Positions 7,835-18,156 of a stretch of DNA of 40,690 nt are shown here, piece after piece; within the stretch, counting starts at the first letter, position 1; each line of letters opens with the position of its first letter. Source of the DNA: Deltaproteobacteria bacterium. GTDB taxonomy: Bacteria > Desulfobacterota > DSM-4660 > Desulfatiglandales > HGW-15. The notes below the pieces were generated by a model, which worked only from the letters and a program-made list of their open reading frames with translations, was not told the origin of the DNA and did not search any database. The translations under genes were made by a program, and so were the position numbers. The stretch covers positions 1 through 40,690 of the forward strand of contig JAFDAM010000011.1 of assembly GCA_019313825.1 (NCBI GenBank), in the 5' to 3' direction.

Positions 7835-7887
7835 GGTATTTATTATCAGATTTCTTATTAACTAATATTTAAGGAGGAATACCCATT

Positions 7888-9429
7888 ATGGATCGTGTAA
7901 TAATTTTCGATACTACCCTGCGTGATGGAGAACAGTCCCCGGGCGCCAGCATGAACGCGGCTGAAAAACTTCGCCTCGCAACTCAATTGGAGAAGCTCGG
8001 TGCGGATGTTATTGAAGCGGGTTTTCCCGCTGCATCGCCCGGTGATTTTACGGCTGTTCAGGCCATAAGCAAGAAGATCAAGAAGATTCAGGTGGCAGGC
8101 CTTGCCAGGACCTCCAAAGAGGATATAGACAGCGCCTGGGGCGCTATCAAGGATGCAGCAAAGCCAAGGATTCATACCTTTATCGCAACTTCAGATATAC
8201 ATCTGAAACATAAGCTTAAGATGACCCGCGACGAGGTGATCCAGACTGCGGTTGAATCGGTCAAGTATGCCAAAGGACTTACGGAGAACGTGGAATTTTC
8301 GGCTGAAGACGCTTCACGCAGTGACAGGGACTTCTTATGCAAAGTAATTGAGGCTGCCATTGATTCAGGCGCAATAACCGTTAATATCCCGGATACCGTT
8401 GGCTACGCACTCCCGGATGAGTTCGGGGACTTGATTGCCTACATCAGGGATCATACCCCAAATATCCATAAGGCAGTAATTAGCGTTCACTGTCATAATG
8501 ACCTGGGCCTGGCCACGGCAAACAGCCTGGCCGGTGTAAGGGCAGGCGCTCGTCAGGTTGAAGTAACCATTAACGGTATTGGAGAGAGGGCAGGAAATAC
8601 ATCACTGGAAGAGATGGTGATGAGCCTTCATACCCGCGGGAGCATCCTTGATCTCTCTACTGCAATAAATACAGAGGAGATATACCCGACTAGCAGGCTG
8701 GTCTCCATGATTACTGGAATCGTTGTACAGCCCAACAAAGCGGTAGTCGGTGCAAATGCCTTTGCCCATGAGGCCGGAATTCACCAGGATGGGGTCCTCA
8801 AAAACAAGATGACCTATGAGATAATGGAACCTGAAACGATCGGTCTTGCGTCCAATAAGCTTGTCATGGGAAAACATTCCGGCAGGCACGCCTTTCGTGA
8901 GCGACTCAAAGATTTGGGGTATGACCTGAACAAAGAGGAGTTGGATCAGCTTTTTAAGAAGTTCAAGATACTGGCAGACAAGCGCAAGGAACTGGTGGAT
9001 GAGGATATTGAGGCCCTGATTGCGGAAGAGATCCTGCGTATACCGGATGTATATAAGCTTCTATACCTTAATGTGGTGAGTGGTACTGTAACTATTCCCA
9101 CTGCAATGGTAACACTCATGGTCGAAGGTCGTGAGATGCAGCTTTCCGGCTTCGGGATAGGACCGGTTGATGCAACGTATAATACCATTGCCAGAATAAC
9201 CGGGACACGTTCCAAGCTGCTCCGATTTGCCGTCACCTCCATAACCGGAGGCATGGATGCCCAGGGCGAGGTTACGGTACGTCTTCAGGAGAATGGTCTG
9301 GTTACCCTTGGCAGGGGGACAGACCCTGATATCATCACGGCAAGCGCCAAGGCCTATATTAACGGGCTCAATCGACTGGAATATTTGAAGCAGAATCCAT
9401 CTCTTACAGCAGATGAGAGAAGATTGTAA
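7888..9429 (+). CDS. leuA: 2-isopropylmalate synthase
   Basis: 513 residues, normal for bacterial LeuA. The enzyme condenses acetyl-CoA with 2-ketoisovalerate, the first committed step of leucine synthesis, in the cytoplasm. The N-terminal TIM barrel starts with FDTTLRDGEQSPGASM, carrying the metal and catalytic Arg-Asp pair. The second metal motif is SVHCHNDLGLATANS, and GNTSLEEMVM and the HEAGIHQDG loop follow. The C-terminal 130 residues (from about 380) form the leucine-binding regulatory domain, with a conserved-looking GIGPVDATYNTI. The start is set by AAGGAGGAA, 10 bases upstream. It is the first structural gene after the leucine attenuator and is followed closely by leuC, so it should be controlled both by attenuation and by leucine feedback. 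Confidence 0.95.
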   Translation: MDRVIIFDTTLRDGEQSPGASMNAAEKLRLATQLEKLGADVIEAGFPAASPGDFTAVQAISKKIKKIQVAGLARTSKEDIDSAWGAIKDAAKPRIHTFIATSDIHLKHKLKMTRDEVIQTAVESVKYAKGLTENVEFSAEDASRSDRDFLCKVIEAAIDSGAITVNIPDTVGYALPDEFGDLIAYIRDHTPNIHKAVISVHCHNDLGLATANSLAGVRAGARQVEVTINGIGERAGNTSLEEMVMSLHTRGSILDLSTAINTEEIYPTSRLVSMITGIVVQPNKAVVGANAFAHEAGIHQDGVLKNKMTYEIMEPETIGLASNKLVMGKHSGRHAFRERLKDLGYDLNKEELDQLFKKFKILADKRKELVDEDIEALIAEEILRIPDVYKLLYLNVVSGTVTIPTAMVTLMVEGREMQLSGFGIGPVDATYNTIARITGTRSKLLRFAVTSITGGMDAQGEVTVRLQENGLVTLGRGTDPDIITASAKAYINGLNRLEYLKQNPSLTADERRL

Positions 9430-9449
9430 TTAATAGAAGGATAAGATCA

Positions 9450-10709
9450 ATGGGAATGACTATTACGGAAAAGATATTGGCCGCACATGCGGAAATGGAT
9501 AATGTAAGACCGGGTGACTTTTTGCAGGCTCAGGTTGACATGGCCTTGGCCAATGATATCACAGCTCCTCTGGCTATCCAGGTCTTTGATGAGATAGGGA
9601 GAGAGCAGCTCTTTGATCGAGAGAAGGTTGCACTTGTTCCGGATCACTTTGTCCCCAATAAGGATATTCCTTCTGCTGAGCAGGCCAAGCTAATGAGAGA
9701 GTTTGCCCGAAAATATGATGTGAAAAATTATTTCGAGGTCGGGGAGATGGGGATCGAACATGTAATACTCCCTGAAAAAGGCCTTGTAATCCCGGGTGAT
9801 CTGGTTATTGGCGCTGACAGCCATACCTGCACATACGGCGCACTAGGGGCATTTGCTTCGGGTGTGGGGAGCACCGACCTGGGCGTGATCATGGCAACGG
9901 GCAAGATATGGCTCAAGGTGCCGCCAACAATAAAGGTTTGGTTCGAGAGTGAATTGTTACCATGGGTAGGTGGAAAGGATTTAATCCTCTATCTTCTGGG
10001 TGAACTCGGAGTAGAAGGCGCAAACTACCGTTCCATCGAGTTCACCGGGCCTGTAATTCAGAAACTCTCAATGGACTCCCGATTTACCATGGCAAATATG
10101 GCTGTTGAGGGAGGGGCCAAGAACGGTATCTTTGAGGCGGACGAGATTACCAAGGCATATGTGACGGAAAGGTCATCAAGGCAGCCCCAATACTGGAAGA
10201 GTGATCCGGATGCAGATTATGAAAGGGAGATAACCATCGATGTTGGTCAGATACAGCCGCAGGTGGCGTTTCCCCATTCACCGGACAATGTTCGGCCCGT
10301 ATCCGAGGCAACGGATATCAGGCCCGACCAGGTCTTCATAGGCTCGTGCACAAACGGCAGGATGGAAGATCTGCAACAGGCAGCAGAGGTCTTGAAGGGA
10401 AGGGCAGTTGCCAGGGGGCTCCGGTTGATAGTGATCCCCGGATCGCCTGATATATACAAAAAGGCCATCCGGGAAGGCATTATTGAGACGTTTCTTGAGG
10501 CCGGAGCCACAATAGGTCCCCCCTCATGCGGGCCATGCCTGGGCGGACACCTGGGCATTCTTGCGGAGGGCGAGAAGTGCGTCTCAACAAGCAACAGAAA
10601 TTTTATAGGAAGGATGGGACATCCCGAAAGCGAGGTCTATCTGGTAAATCCAGTTGTTGCCGCTGCATCAGCGGTGCTTGGAAGAATCGGGTTGCCGGAT
10701 GAGATGTAG
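9450..10709 (+). CDS. leuC: 3-isopropylmalate dehydratase large subunit
   Basis: 419 residues of the aconitase superfamily, the shorter LeuC/HacA type found in archaea and many anaerobic bacteria. With LeuD it isomerises 2-isopropylmalate to 3-isopropylmalate through a [4Fe-4S] cluster. Cluster cysteines are visible in GSCTNGRMEDL near residue 298 and in GPSCGPCLGGHLG near residue 360. The GADSHTCTYGALGAFASGVGS block and the DHFVPNKD motif are typical. ATG 9450 follows AAGGA at a suitable distance; ATG 9456 is an alternative. It lies 20 bases after leuA and 20 bases before leuD, within one operon. Confidence 0.95.
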   Translation: MGMTITEKILAAHAEMDNVRPGDFLQAQVDMALANDITAPLAIQVFDEIGREQLFDREKVALVPDHFVPNKDIPSAEQAKLMREFARKYDVKNYFEVGEMGIEHVILPEKGLVIPGDLVIGADSHTCTYGALGAFASGVGSTDLGVIMATGKIWLKVPPTIKVWFESELLPWVGGKDLILYLLGELGVEGANYRSIEFTGPVIQKLSMDSRFTMANMAVEGGAKNGIFEADEITKAYVTERSSRQPQYWKSDPDADYEREITIDVGQIQPQVAFPHSPDNVRPVSEATDIRPDQVFIGSCTNGRMEDLQQAAEVLKGRAVARGLRLIVIPGSPDIYKKAIREGIIETFLEAGATIGPPSCGPCLGGHLGILAEGEKCVSTSNRNFIGRMGHPESEVYLVNPVVAAASAVLGRIGLPDEM

Positions 10710-10729
10710 GACAGAGGAGATGAAATCAG

Positions 10730-11245
10730 ATGAATATTGAAGGAAAAGTCTGGAAATTCGGTGACAATATTGATACGGACGTGATAATACCGGCACGGTT
10801 TCTCAATGTCTCTGATAAAGGGGAACTGGTAAAAAACTGTTTTACTGATCTGAGGCCTGACTTCAGTAAAGGCGTGAGTCAGGGTGACATTATCGTTGGA
10901 GGAAACAATTTCGGATGCGGCTCTTCCAGAGAGCATGCACCATTGGCAATAAAGGAGTCAGGTATTGCCGCAATTGTTGCAAAAAGCTTTGCCAGGATCT
11001 TTTATAGAAACGCATTCAATATCGGTTTACCGATCCTGGAGTGTAGAGAAGCCGTTGATCCCGTTAAGGAGAATGATCAGATTTATCTTGATCTGTCCAC
11101 GGGGGAGATAGTAAACAGGGGTAGCGGGGAACGGTTTTCTGCGAAGCCGATCCCTGATTTTATGATGCAGATCATTCAGGCAGGCGGCCTTGTGGAATAT
11201 GTCAGGACACAAAGTATTAATAGTTCGAAGTCCGAAGTGAGCTAA
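10730..11245 (+). CDS. leuD: 3-isopropylmalate dehydratase small subunit
   Basis: 171 residues, the swivel domain that completes the LeuCD isomerase. The N-terminus ([21 protein letters not shown]) and the substrate-loop motif [16 protein letters not shown] are diagnostic. Family members of this type usually end at about 160-165 residues, shortly after a GGLVEYV-like motif, which here lies at about residues 152-158. The remaining tail, [10 protein letters not shown], is encoded by an AGTTCGAAGTCCGAAGTGAG repeat of the intergenic family found elsewhere in the window, which supplies the stop codon. The tail is therefore probably a recent, non-functional extension. GAGGAG lies about 11 bases before the start. 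It is followed by a spacer with tandem repeats before ilvB. Confidence 0.93.
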   Translation: MNIEGKVWKFGDNIDTDVIIPARFLNVSDKGELVKNCFTDLRPDFSKGVSQGDIIVGGNNFGCGSSREHAPLAIKESGIAAIVAKSFARIFYRNAFNIGLPILECREAVDPVKENDQIYLDLSTGEIVNRGSGERFSAKPIPDFMMQIIQAGGLVEYVRTQSINSSKSEVS

Positions 11246-11258
11246 CGTGCCTAAAGTT
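11222..11258. repeat. Dispersed AAGTTCGAAGT-type repeat overlapping the end of leuD
   Basis: AGTTCGAAGTCCGAAGTGAGCT followed by CCTAAAGT belongs to a family that recurs in other spacers of the window (for example about 13600, 14930-15006, 17838-17900, 18018-18072, 19803-19838, 21052-21072 and 35622-35732). This copy encodes the last residues and stop codon of leuD. Confidence 0.6.
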
Positions 11259-11273
11259 GTAGATAAGTTAAAC

Positions 11274-13045
<1,772 letters not shown>

Positions 13046-13094
13046 TAAGCTGCTTAAACAAGAATAAGGATCGACAAAGCGAGGTGGAACAGCG

Positions 13095-13592
13095 ATGAAA
13101 AGTGAAGAGATAACAAAACGCATATATTCATTACAGGTAGATAATAAGCCTGGCGTGCTCTCCAGGATTGCCGGTCTTTTCAGCGGCCGCGGATTCAACA
13201 TAGAAAGCCTTTGCGTCGCTGAAACAACGGATCCCCTTGTCTCCCGTATCACTCTTGTAACAAACGGGGATAGGAATATCCTGGAGCAGATAAAGAAGCA
13301 TCTCAACAAACTTGTTGATGTAATAAAGGTGACGGACTTTAACGTCACTCCGTTTGTTCAGCGCGAGATGGCCTTGATCAAGATAAGGGCCAAGGCGGAA
13401 TATCGTGCCGAGATACTACGGATGGTAGATATCTTTCGTTCCAGGATCGTTGATGTCGGCGCGGAATACTATATCATAGAGGTTACCGGTGATGAGGGCA
13501 AGATTGCAGCATTTCTGGAACTTTTAAAGCCAATGGGCATAAAAGAGATTGCGAGGACCGGGGCGATTGCTCTTGCCCGTGAGAAGAAGTGA
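13095..13592 (+). CDS. ilvN: Acetolactate synthase small (regulatory) subunit
   Basis: 165 residues, the standard length for IlvN/IlvH. It activates IlvB and confers feedback inhibition by valine. The N-terminal ACT domain begins YSLQVDNKPGVLSRIAGLFS, continues GRGFNIESLCVAET and carries the valine-site glycine and asparagine region. A C-terminal ACT-like half starts at about residue 80 (EMALIKIRAKAEYRAEI). GAGGTGG precedes the start. It lies 49 bases after ilvB and should be cotranscribed with it. The spacer before ilvC is about 200 bases and contains dispersed repeats, so ilvC may have its own promoter. Confidence 0.95.
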   Translation: MKSEEITKRIYSLQVDNKPGVLSRIAGLFSGRGFNIESLCVAETTDPLVSRITLVTNGDRNILEQIKKHLNKLVDVIKVTDFNVTPFVQREMALIKIRAKAEYRAEILRMVDIFRSRIVDVGAEYYIIEVTGDEGKIAAFLELLKPMGIKEIARTGAIALAREKK

Positions 13593-13801
13593 GGAAGATA
13601 GGGAAGTTCGAAGTTTAGTGCGCGGAGTGCGGAGTAAGAAGTGGGATATGGTATGCTGGTGATTCATTTATCACCTGTCACATATAATAAATTGCAGAAA
13701 CCGCAGCATAAATCGCGAATCGCATGTGCTAGACAAAATTAAAATATTTACTGAATCAATAATTTTATACAACATGTAAAACCTGCTAAGGAGGAGATGT
13801 T

Positions 13802-14863
13802 ATGGCAAAGATAGACTTTGGTGGTACAATGGAAGAAGTCATTATATCTGATGAGTTCCCAATGGAAAAGGCAAAGGATATCCTGAAAAATGAAACCATC
13901 GCAATCATAGGCTATGGTGTTCAGGGACCGGGGCAGTCACAGAACATGAGGGATAACGGCTTCAGCGTAATAGTTGGTCAGTCAAAGGAGTTTAAAGGCG
14001 ATTGGGACCGCGCCGTAAATGATGGATGGGAGCCGGGTTCAACCCTGTTTGACATTGAAGAGGCTGCCCAGCGTGGAACTATTATCATGATGCTGGTCTC
14101 GGATGCCGCTCAGAAGATAATCTGGCCGACTATCAAGAAGTGCCTGAACCCGGGGGATGCACTTTATTTTTCCCATGGATTCTCCATTGTGTATAAGGAC
14201 CAGACCGAGATAATTCCGCCTGAAGACGTAGATGTTATCCTGGTTGCTCCCAAAGGCTCCGGGGCGAGCGTTCGCGCCAATTTTCTGGATGGAAGCGGGA
14301 TTAATTCCAGTTACGCTGTTTTTCAGGACTATACCGGCAGGGCAGAGGAGAGGACCCTTGCCGTTGGTATAGGCATAGGTTCCGGCTACCTTTTCCCGAC
14401 AACTTTTGAAAAGGAGGTCCACAGTGATCTCGTCGGCGAGAGGGGCGTACTCATGGGCTGCCTTGCAGGTGTGATGGAGGCGCAGTATAACATACTTAGA
14501 AAACACGGCCACAGTCCGAGCGAGGCCTTTAACGAGACAGTGGAAGAACTTACCCAGAGCCTTATACGCCTGGTGGCTGAGAACGGGATGGACTGGATGT
14601 ACGCTAATTGCAGCACAACAGCCCAGAGAGGGGCCCTTGACTGGCGGCACAAGTTCCGTGATGCGGTTGCCCCGGTATTTGATGACCTGTACGAGAGCGT
14701 TGTCTCGGGCAAGGAGACTGCGATCGTCCTGGAGGCAAACAGCGCACCTGATTATATGGTGAAACTGAAGGTGGAGCTCGATGAGATCAAGAATTCCGAG
14801 ATGTGGAAGACAGGGGCTGCTGTTAGGGAATTGAGGCCGGAGAACAGGGCAAAGAAAAAATAA
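13802..14863 (+). CDS. ilvC: Ketol-acid reductoisomerase
   Basis: 353 residues, a class I KARI that rearranges and reduces acetolactate to 2,3-dihydroxyisovalerate with NAD(P)H and magnesium. The Rossmann motif reads GYGVQGPGQSQNMRDNG instead of the common GYGSQGHAHALNLRDSG, a variant I associate with Bacteroidetes-type enzymes. FSHGFSIV, VAPKGSG, the metal-binding HSDLVGERG and the CSTTAQRGALDW loop near the C-terminus are present. There is an N-terminal lead of about 30 residues before the Rossmann fold. TAAGGAGGAG lies a few bases before the ATG. The gene is convergent with rfbB, and a bidirectional terminator separates them. Confidence 0.94.
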   Translation: MAKIDFGGTMEEVIISDEFPMEKAKDILKNETIAIIGYGVQGPGQSQNMRDNGFSVIVGQSKEFKGDWDRAVNDGWEPGSTLFDIEEAAQRGTIIMMLVSDAAQKIIWPTIKKCLNPGDALYFSHGFSIVYKDQTEIIPPEDVDVILVAPKGSGASVRANFLDGSGINSSYAVFQDYTGRAEERTLAVGIGIGSGYLFPTTFEKEVHSDLVGERGVLMGCLAGVMEAQYNILRKHGHSPSEAFNETVEELTQSLIRLVAENGMDWMYANCSTTAQRGALDWRHKFRDAVAPVFDDLYESVVSGKETAIVLEANSAPDYMVKLKVELDEIKNSEMWKTGAAVRELRPENRAKKK

Positions 14864-14904
14864 TAGGATCCTCTACAAATAAATACAATTGAAATATTGA
14901 CATG

Positions 14905-15006
14905 ATAAGTGAGTAAAGTGAACTAAAGTTCGAGGTCGGAAGTTCGAACTTCGAAGTGGGGTTCAGTTTTTCCAACTTCAAACTTTAGGCACTTCGAACT
15001 TGAAAT
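14905..15006. repeat. Dispersed AAAGTTCGAA-type repeat cluster
   Basis: Overlapping copies of AAGTTCGAACTTCGAAGT and the reversed form ACTTTAGGCACTTCGAACTT lie between ilvC and the terminator. They belong to the family listed at 11222. Confidence 0.6.
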
Positions 15007-15014
15007 ACTGTTGT

Positions 15015-15060
15015 AAAAGGCACAGGCAGTCCCGCCTTGGCGGAAAGGCCTGTGTCTTTT
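15015..15060. terminator. Bidirectional terminator between ilvC and rfbB
   Basis: AAAAGGCACAGGC (15015-15027) pairs with GCCTGTGTCTTTT (15048-15060) with one mismatch. An inner CCGCC/GGCGG stem and A and T runs lie on the two sides. It can stop transcription from both convergent genes. Confidence 0.7.
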
Positions 15061-15083
15061 AGGTGAGACAGAAAGGAGTAGGA

Positions 15084-16133
15084 CTATCCATAATGCTCCT
15101 CGATCCAGGATTTGTACTCCCCGCTTTTCACCCTATTCACCCATTCTGCGTTATCAAGATACCATTGGATAGTTTTTCGGAGGCCTGATTCAAGGGATTC
15201 CTTGGGAGTCCAGCCAAGCTGGTCTTTTATTTTATTGAAATCGATCGCGTATCTCCTGTCATGACCCGGTCGGTCTTTTACAAACGTGATCAATTCCCTG
15301 CGGGACTGATTGCCTTCGCCCTTTTTGTATTCATCCAGGATATCACATATCATCTCCACGATCCTGATATTCTCCATCTCCGTGTTACCACCGATATTAT
15401 ATGTCTCGCCCCGCTTTCCCTGCTTCATTATTGTCCAGATGGCGGTGCAGTGATCTCTGACAAAGAGCCAATCCCTCACATTCCGGCCGTCTCCGTAAAC
15501 GGGTAACGGTTTTCCTTCAACCGCATTGAGGATCATTAGGGGGATCAGTTTCTCCGGAAACTGGTAAGGACCGTAATTGTTGGAACAGTTGGAGATGGTT
15601 ACGGGCAGATCATAGGTTTTGTGATAGGCCCGCACCAGGTGGTCTGAAGAGGCCTTGGATGCAGAGTAAGGGCTGTTGGGGCTATAAGGGGTTTCTTCCG
15701 TGAAAAGTCCGTCCTTTCCCAGGCTGCCGAAAACCTCGTCTGTGCTGATATGATGAAAAAGCTCCAATTGATCCCGGGCTGTCCTTGTGCACTCTAAAAG
15801 ATTAAAGGTGCCGATGATATTTGTCCGGATAAACACGTCAGGTCTCACAATGGACCTGTCCACATGGGACTCGGCAGCCAAATGGCAGACACTGTCAATG
15901 GAATACTCCTTAAAGATGCGGTTTACCTCTTCCAGATGACATATATCGGACTTTACAAAGACGTAGCGACCAGGGAGATCTTTTTCGATATCCATAAGGT
16001 TCTCCGGATTTCCCGCATAGGTCAATTTGTCCACATTAATCACCCGACCTGAAAAATCGGATTCTTTCAGGAGATATTGGATAAAATTGCTCCCAATAAA
16101 ACCACAACCTCCTGTCACCAGCATGTTCAGCAT
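15084..16133 (-). CDS. rfbB: dTDP-glucose 4,6-dehydratase
   Basis: 349 residues of the extended short-chain dehydrogenase family. RmlB/RfbB converts dTDP-glucose to dTDP-4-keto-6-deoxyglucose, the branch point to rhamnose and other deoxysugars of surface polysaccharides. The NAD-binding motif [11 protein letters not shown] opens the protein. [11 protein letters not shown] carries the catalytic Thr-Asp-Glu, and [17 protein letters not shown] carries the Tyr-x-x-x-Lys pair. The C-terminal sugar-binding part includes [17 protein letters not shown] and [16 protein letters not shown] lies 7 bases before the ATG. It starts 20 bases after ilvD and is the last gene of this run. The other rml genes are not in the window, though a DegT-type aminotransferase upstream could use keto sugars. 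Confidence 0.93.
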   Translation of the reverse strand: MLNMLVTGGCGFIGSNFIQYLLKESDFSGRVINVDKLTYAGNPENLMDIEKDLPGRYVFVKSDICHLEEVNRIFKEYSIDSVCHLAAESHVDRSIVRPDVFIRTNIIGTFNLLECTRTARDQLELFHHISTDEVFGSLGKDGLFTEETPYSPNSPYSASKASSDHLVRAYHKTYDLPVTISNCSNNYGPYQFPEKLIPLMILNAVEGKPLPVYGDGRNVRDWLFVRDHCTAIWTIMKQGKRGETYNIGGNTEMENIRIVEMICDILDEYKKGEGNQSRRELITFVKDRPGHDRRYAIDFNKIKDQLGWTPKESLESGLRKTIQWYLDNAEWVNRVKSGEYKSWIEEHYG

Positions 16134-16153
16134 CTCGCTACTCCTTTAATATC

Positions 16154-17815
16154 CTAATCCTTAAAGATCGCGCCAGTATTGGCGGAGGACACCTGCTTCG
16201 CGTAGCGGTACAGGTAGCCCTTCTTGACCTTGTAGTCAGGCTCAGTCCATTTGCTGAACCGCTTGTCCATCTCCTCCTGGCTCAGTTTTATGTTCAGAGA
16301 TCTTTCCGGGATATCTATCTCGATGAAATCACCCTCCCGGACTATGGCGATGGGACCTCTGTCCTTGGCTTCGGGCGAGACATGGCCGATTGCAGCCCCG
16401 CGTGTCCCCCCTGAAAATCTGCCGTCCGTGATCAGTGCAACGTCCTTGTCAAGACCTGCCCCTGCAAGGGCCGATGTGGGTGAGAGCATCTCACGCATCC
16501 CGGGTCCTCCCTTGGGTCCCTCATAGCGGATAACCACCACATCCCCTTTTTCTATCTTGCCTGCCATGATAGCCTCCATGGCGCTCTCTTCGGTCTCGAA
16601 AATCCGAGCGGGACCCGAGTGCGTGAGCATGGATGGATCGACCGCGGATTTTTTGACCACAGCCCCATCCGGCGCCAGATTGCCGAAGAGTATTGCGAGT
16701 CCTCCGTCCTCTGAATAGGGTGAGTCTATGGGCCGGATAATCTCCTTATCAAGGCTTTCTGCTGAACCGATGATCTCACCTATCTTTTTGCCGGAGACCG
16801 TGATCTGATCAAGGTAAAGGAGCCCCTTCTTATTCATCTCTCCCATGACTGCCGTGATGCCGCCTGCCCTGTCCAGGTCCTCCATATGCGCAGGGCCTGC
16901 AGGGGATATCTTGCACAGGTTGGGTGTCTCCGCGCTTATATTGTTAAAGAGCTTCAGGTCGAGTGTGATCCCTGCCTCATGGGCTATGGCAGGCAGGTGC
17001 AGGACCGTATTGGTGGAGCTTCCAAGGGCCATCTCCATGTGGATTGCGTTTTCAAAGGCCTTCTGGGTGGCGATATCCATGGGTTTGATATCCTTCTCCA
17101 CCAGGTCCATAACCCTTCTTCCAACCTCCTTGGCCAGCCTGATACGCGCTCCGGTGACAGCGGGGATGGTGCCGTTTCCGGGCATTGCCAGGCCAAGCGC
17201 CTCGCTAAGGCAGTTCATGGAGTTTGCGGTGTACATGCCGGAACAGGAGCCTGCTCCCGGACACGCCCTGTTCTCTATCTCAATTAGCTCCTCGTCGGTA
17301 ATCTTGCCTGCTGCCTTTGCTCCCACCCCTTCAAACACGTTGATAAGGTCTAAGGGTTTATCGCCCCTATTACCTGCGAGCATTGGACCGCCACTTACAA
17401 TGATCGCGGGTATGTTCAGCCGGAGCATGGACATGAGCATGCCGGGCACGATCTTGTCGCAATTGCAGATCAGGACCAGTCCGTCAAAGGGGTAGGCGGT
17501 TGCCATTATCTCTACCGAGTCCGCGATAAGTTCCCTGGAGATGAGGGAATACTTCATCCCTTCATGCCCCATGGCGATACCGTCGCATACACCTATGGTG
17601 GAGAACTCCATGGGTGTTCCTCCTGCCATGGCTACTCCCATCTTGACTGCTCTGGCTATATCATTCAAATGAATGTGCCCGGGGATCACCTCGTTGGCAG
17701 AGTTTGCTATCCCGATTATGGGCCGACTGATCTCCTCATCGGTATATCCCATGGACTTACAGAGGGATCGATGGGGGGCTCTCTCCACTCCCTTTTTCAT
17801 CAGATCTGAACGCAT
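16154..17815 (-). CDS. ilvD: Dihydroxy-acid dehydratase
   Basis: 553 residues, the usual IlvD length. The enzyme removes water from 2,3-dihydroxyisovalerate or its methyl homologue to give the keto acids that lead to valine, leucine and isoleucine. The iron-sulfur cysteines appear in [26 protein letters not shown] and [17 protein letters not shown]. The C-terminal motif [20 protein letters not shown] is diagnostic. An AGGAGG precedes the ATG. It lies on the strand opposite the other ilv and leu genes, between nadE and rfbB. It is separated from nadE by about 340 bases of repeats and so may have its own promoter. Confidence 0.95.
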   Translation of the reverse strand: MRSDLMKKGVERAPHRSLCKSMGYTDEEISRPIIGIANSANEVIPGHIHLNDIARAVKMGVAMAGGTPMEFSTIGVCDGIAMGHEGMKYSLISRELIADSVEIMATAYPFDGLVLICNCDKIVPGMLMSMLRLNIPAIIVSGGPMLAGNRGDKPLDLINVFEGVGAKAAGKITDEELIEIENRACPGAGSCSGMYTANSMNCLSEALGLAMPGNGTIPAVTGARIRLAKEVGRRVMDLVEKDIKPMDIATQKAFENAIHMEMALGSSTNTVLHLPAIAHEAGITLDLKLFNNISAETPNLCKISPAGPAHMEDLDRAGGITAVMGEMNKKGLLYLDQITVSGKKIGEIIGSAESLDKEIIRPIDSPYSEDGGLAILFGNLAPDGAVVKKSAVDPSMLTHSGPARIFETEESAMEAIMAGKIEKGDVVVIRYEGPKGGPGMREMLSPTSALAGAGLDKDVALITDGRFSGGTRGAAIGHVSPEAKDRGPIAIVREGDFIEIDIPERSLNIKLSQEEMDKRFSKWTEPDYKVKKGYLYRYAKQVSSANTGAIFKD

Positions 17816-18156
17816 GAATAAAATCCTCCTAATAAATAAAGTTCGAAGTTCGGAGTTCGAAATCCGAAGTTAAAACACCGAAAAAACGCAAAGTTCGAAG
17901 TACGGAGTTAAGTTCTCACTTCGCACTTTTCATTTCTGTTTCTTTTTCCCAATAGTTGTGAAAACAGCAAGAAGTTCACCGCATTCTTTATTGTCCATGA
18001 ATCAGCAAGAATTCCTTTAACTTCGAACTCCGCATTTCCCATTTTGAACTTTAGTTCACTTTAGACATTTTTATTATCATATGAAAATTTGATAATGCTT
18101 GCCAAGTATTATTTTGAGAGTATTTGCGGGTAAAGTCGGATTTGTGGATGTGATGA
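17816..18156. repeat. Spacer filled with dispersed repeats
   Basis: Repeat runs AAGTTCGAAGTTCGGAGTT (about 17838-17860), AAGTTCGAAGTACGGAGTT (about 17890-17910) and, reversed, AACTTCGAACTCCGCATTT to TTAGTTCACTTTAG (about 18018-18065) fill the spacer between nadE and ilvD. No gene is seen. A promoter for ilvD may be present but could not be placed. Confidence 0.55.

Noticed and set aside
14039-14650. A long minus-strand frame (203 codons) opposite ilvC.
   Set aside because: It lies antisense to a clear ilvC gene, has no family features and no ribosome binding site; it results from codon bias.
16845-17495. A 216-codon plus-strand frame opposite ilvD.
   Set aside because: Same reason: antisense to a well-supported enzyme gene.
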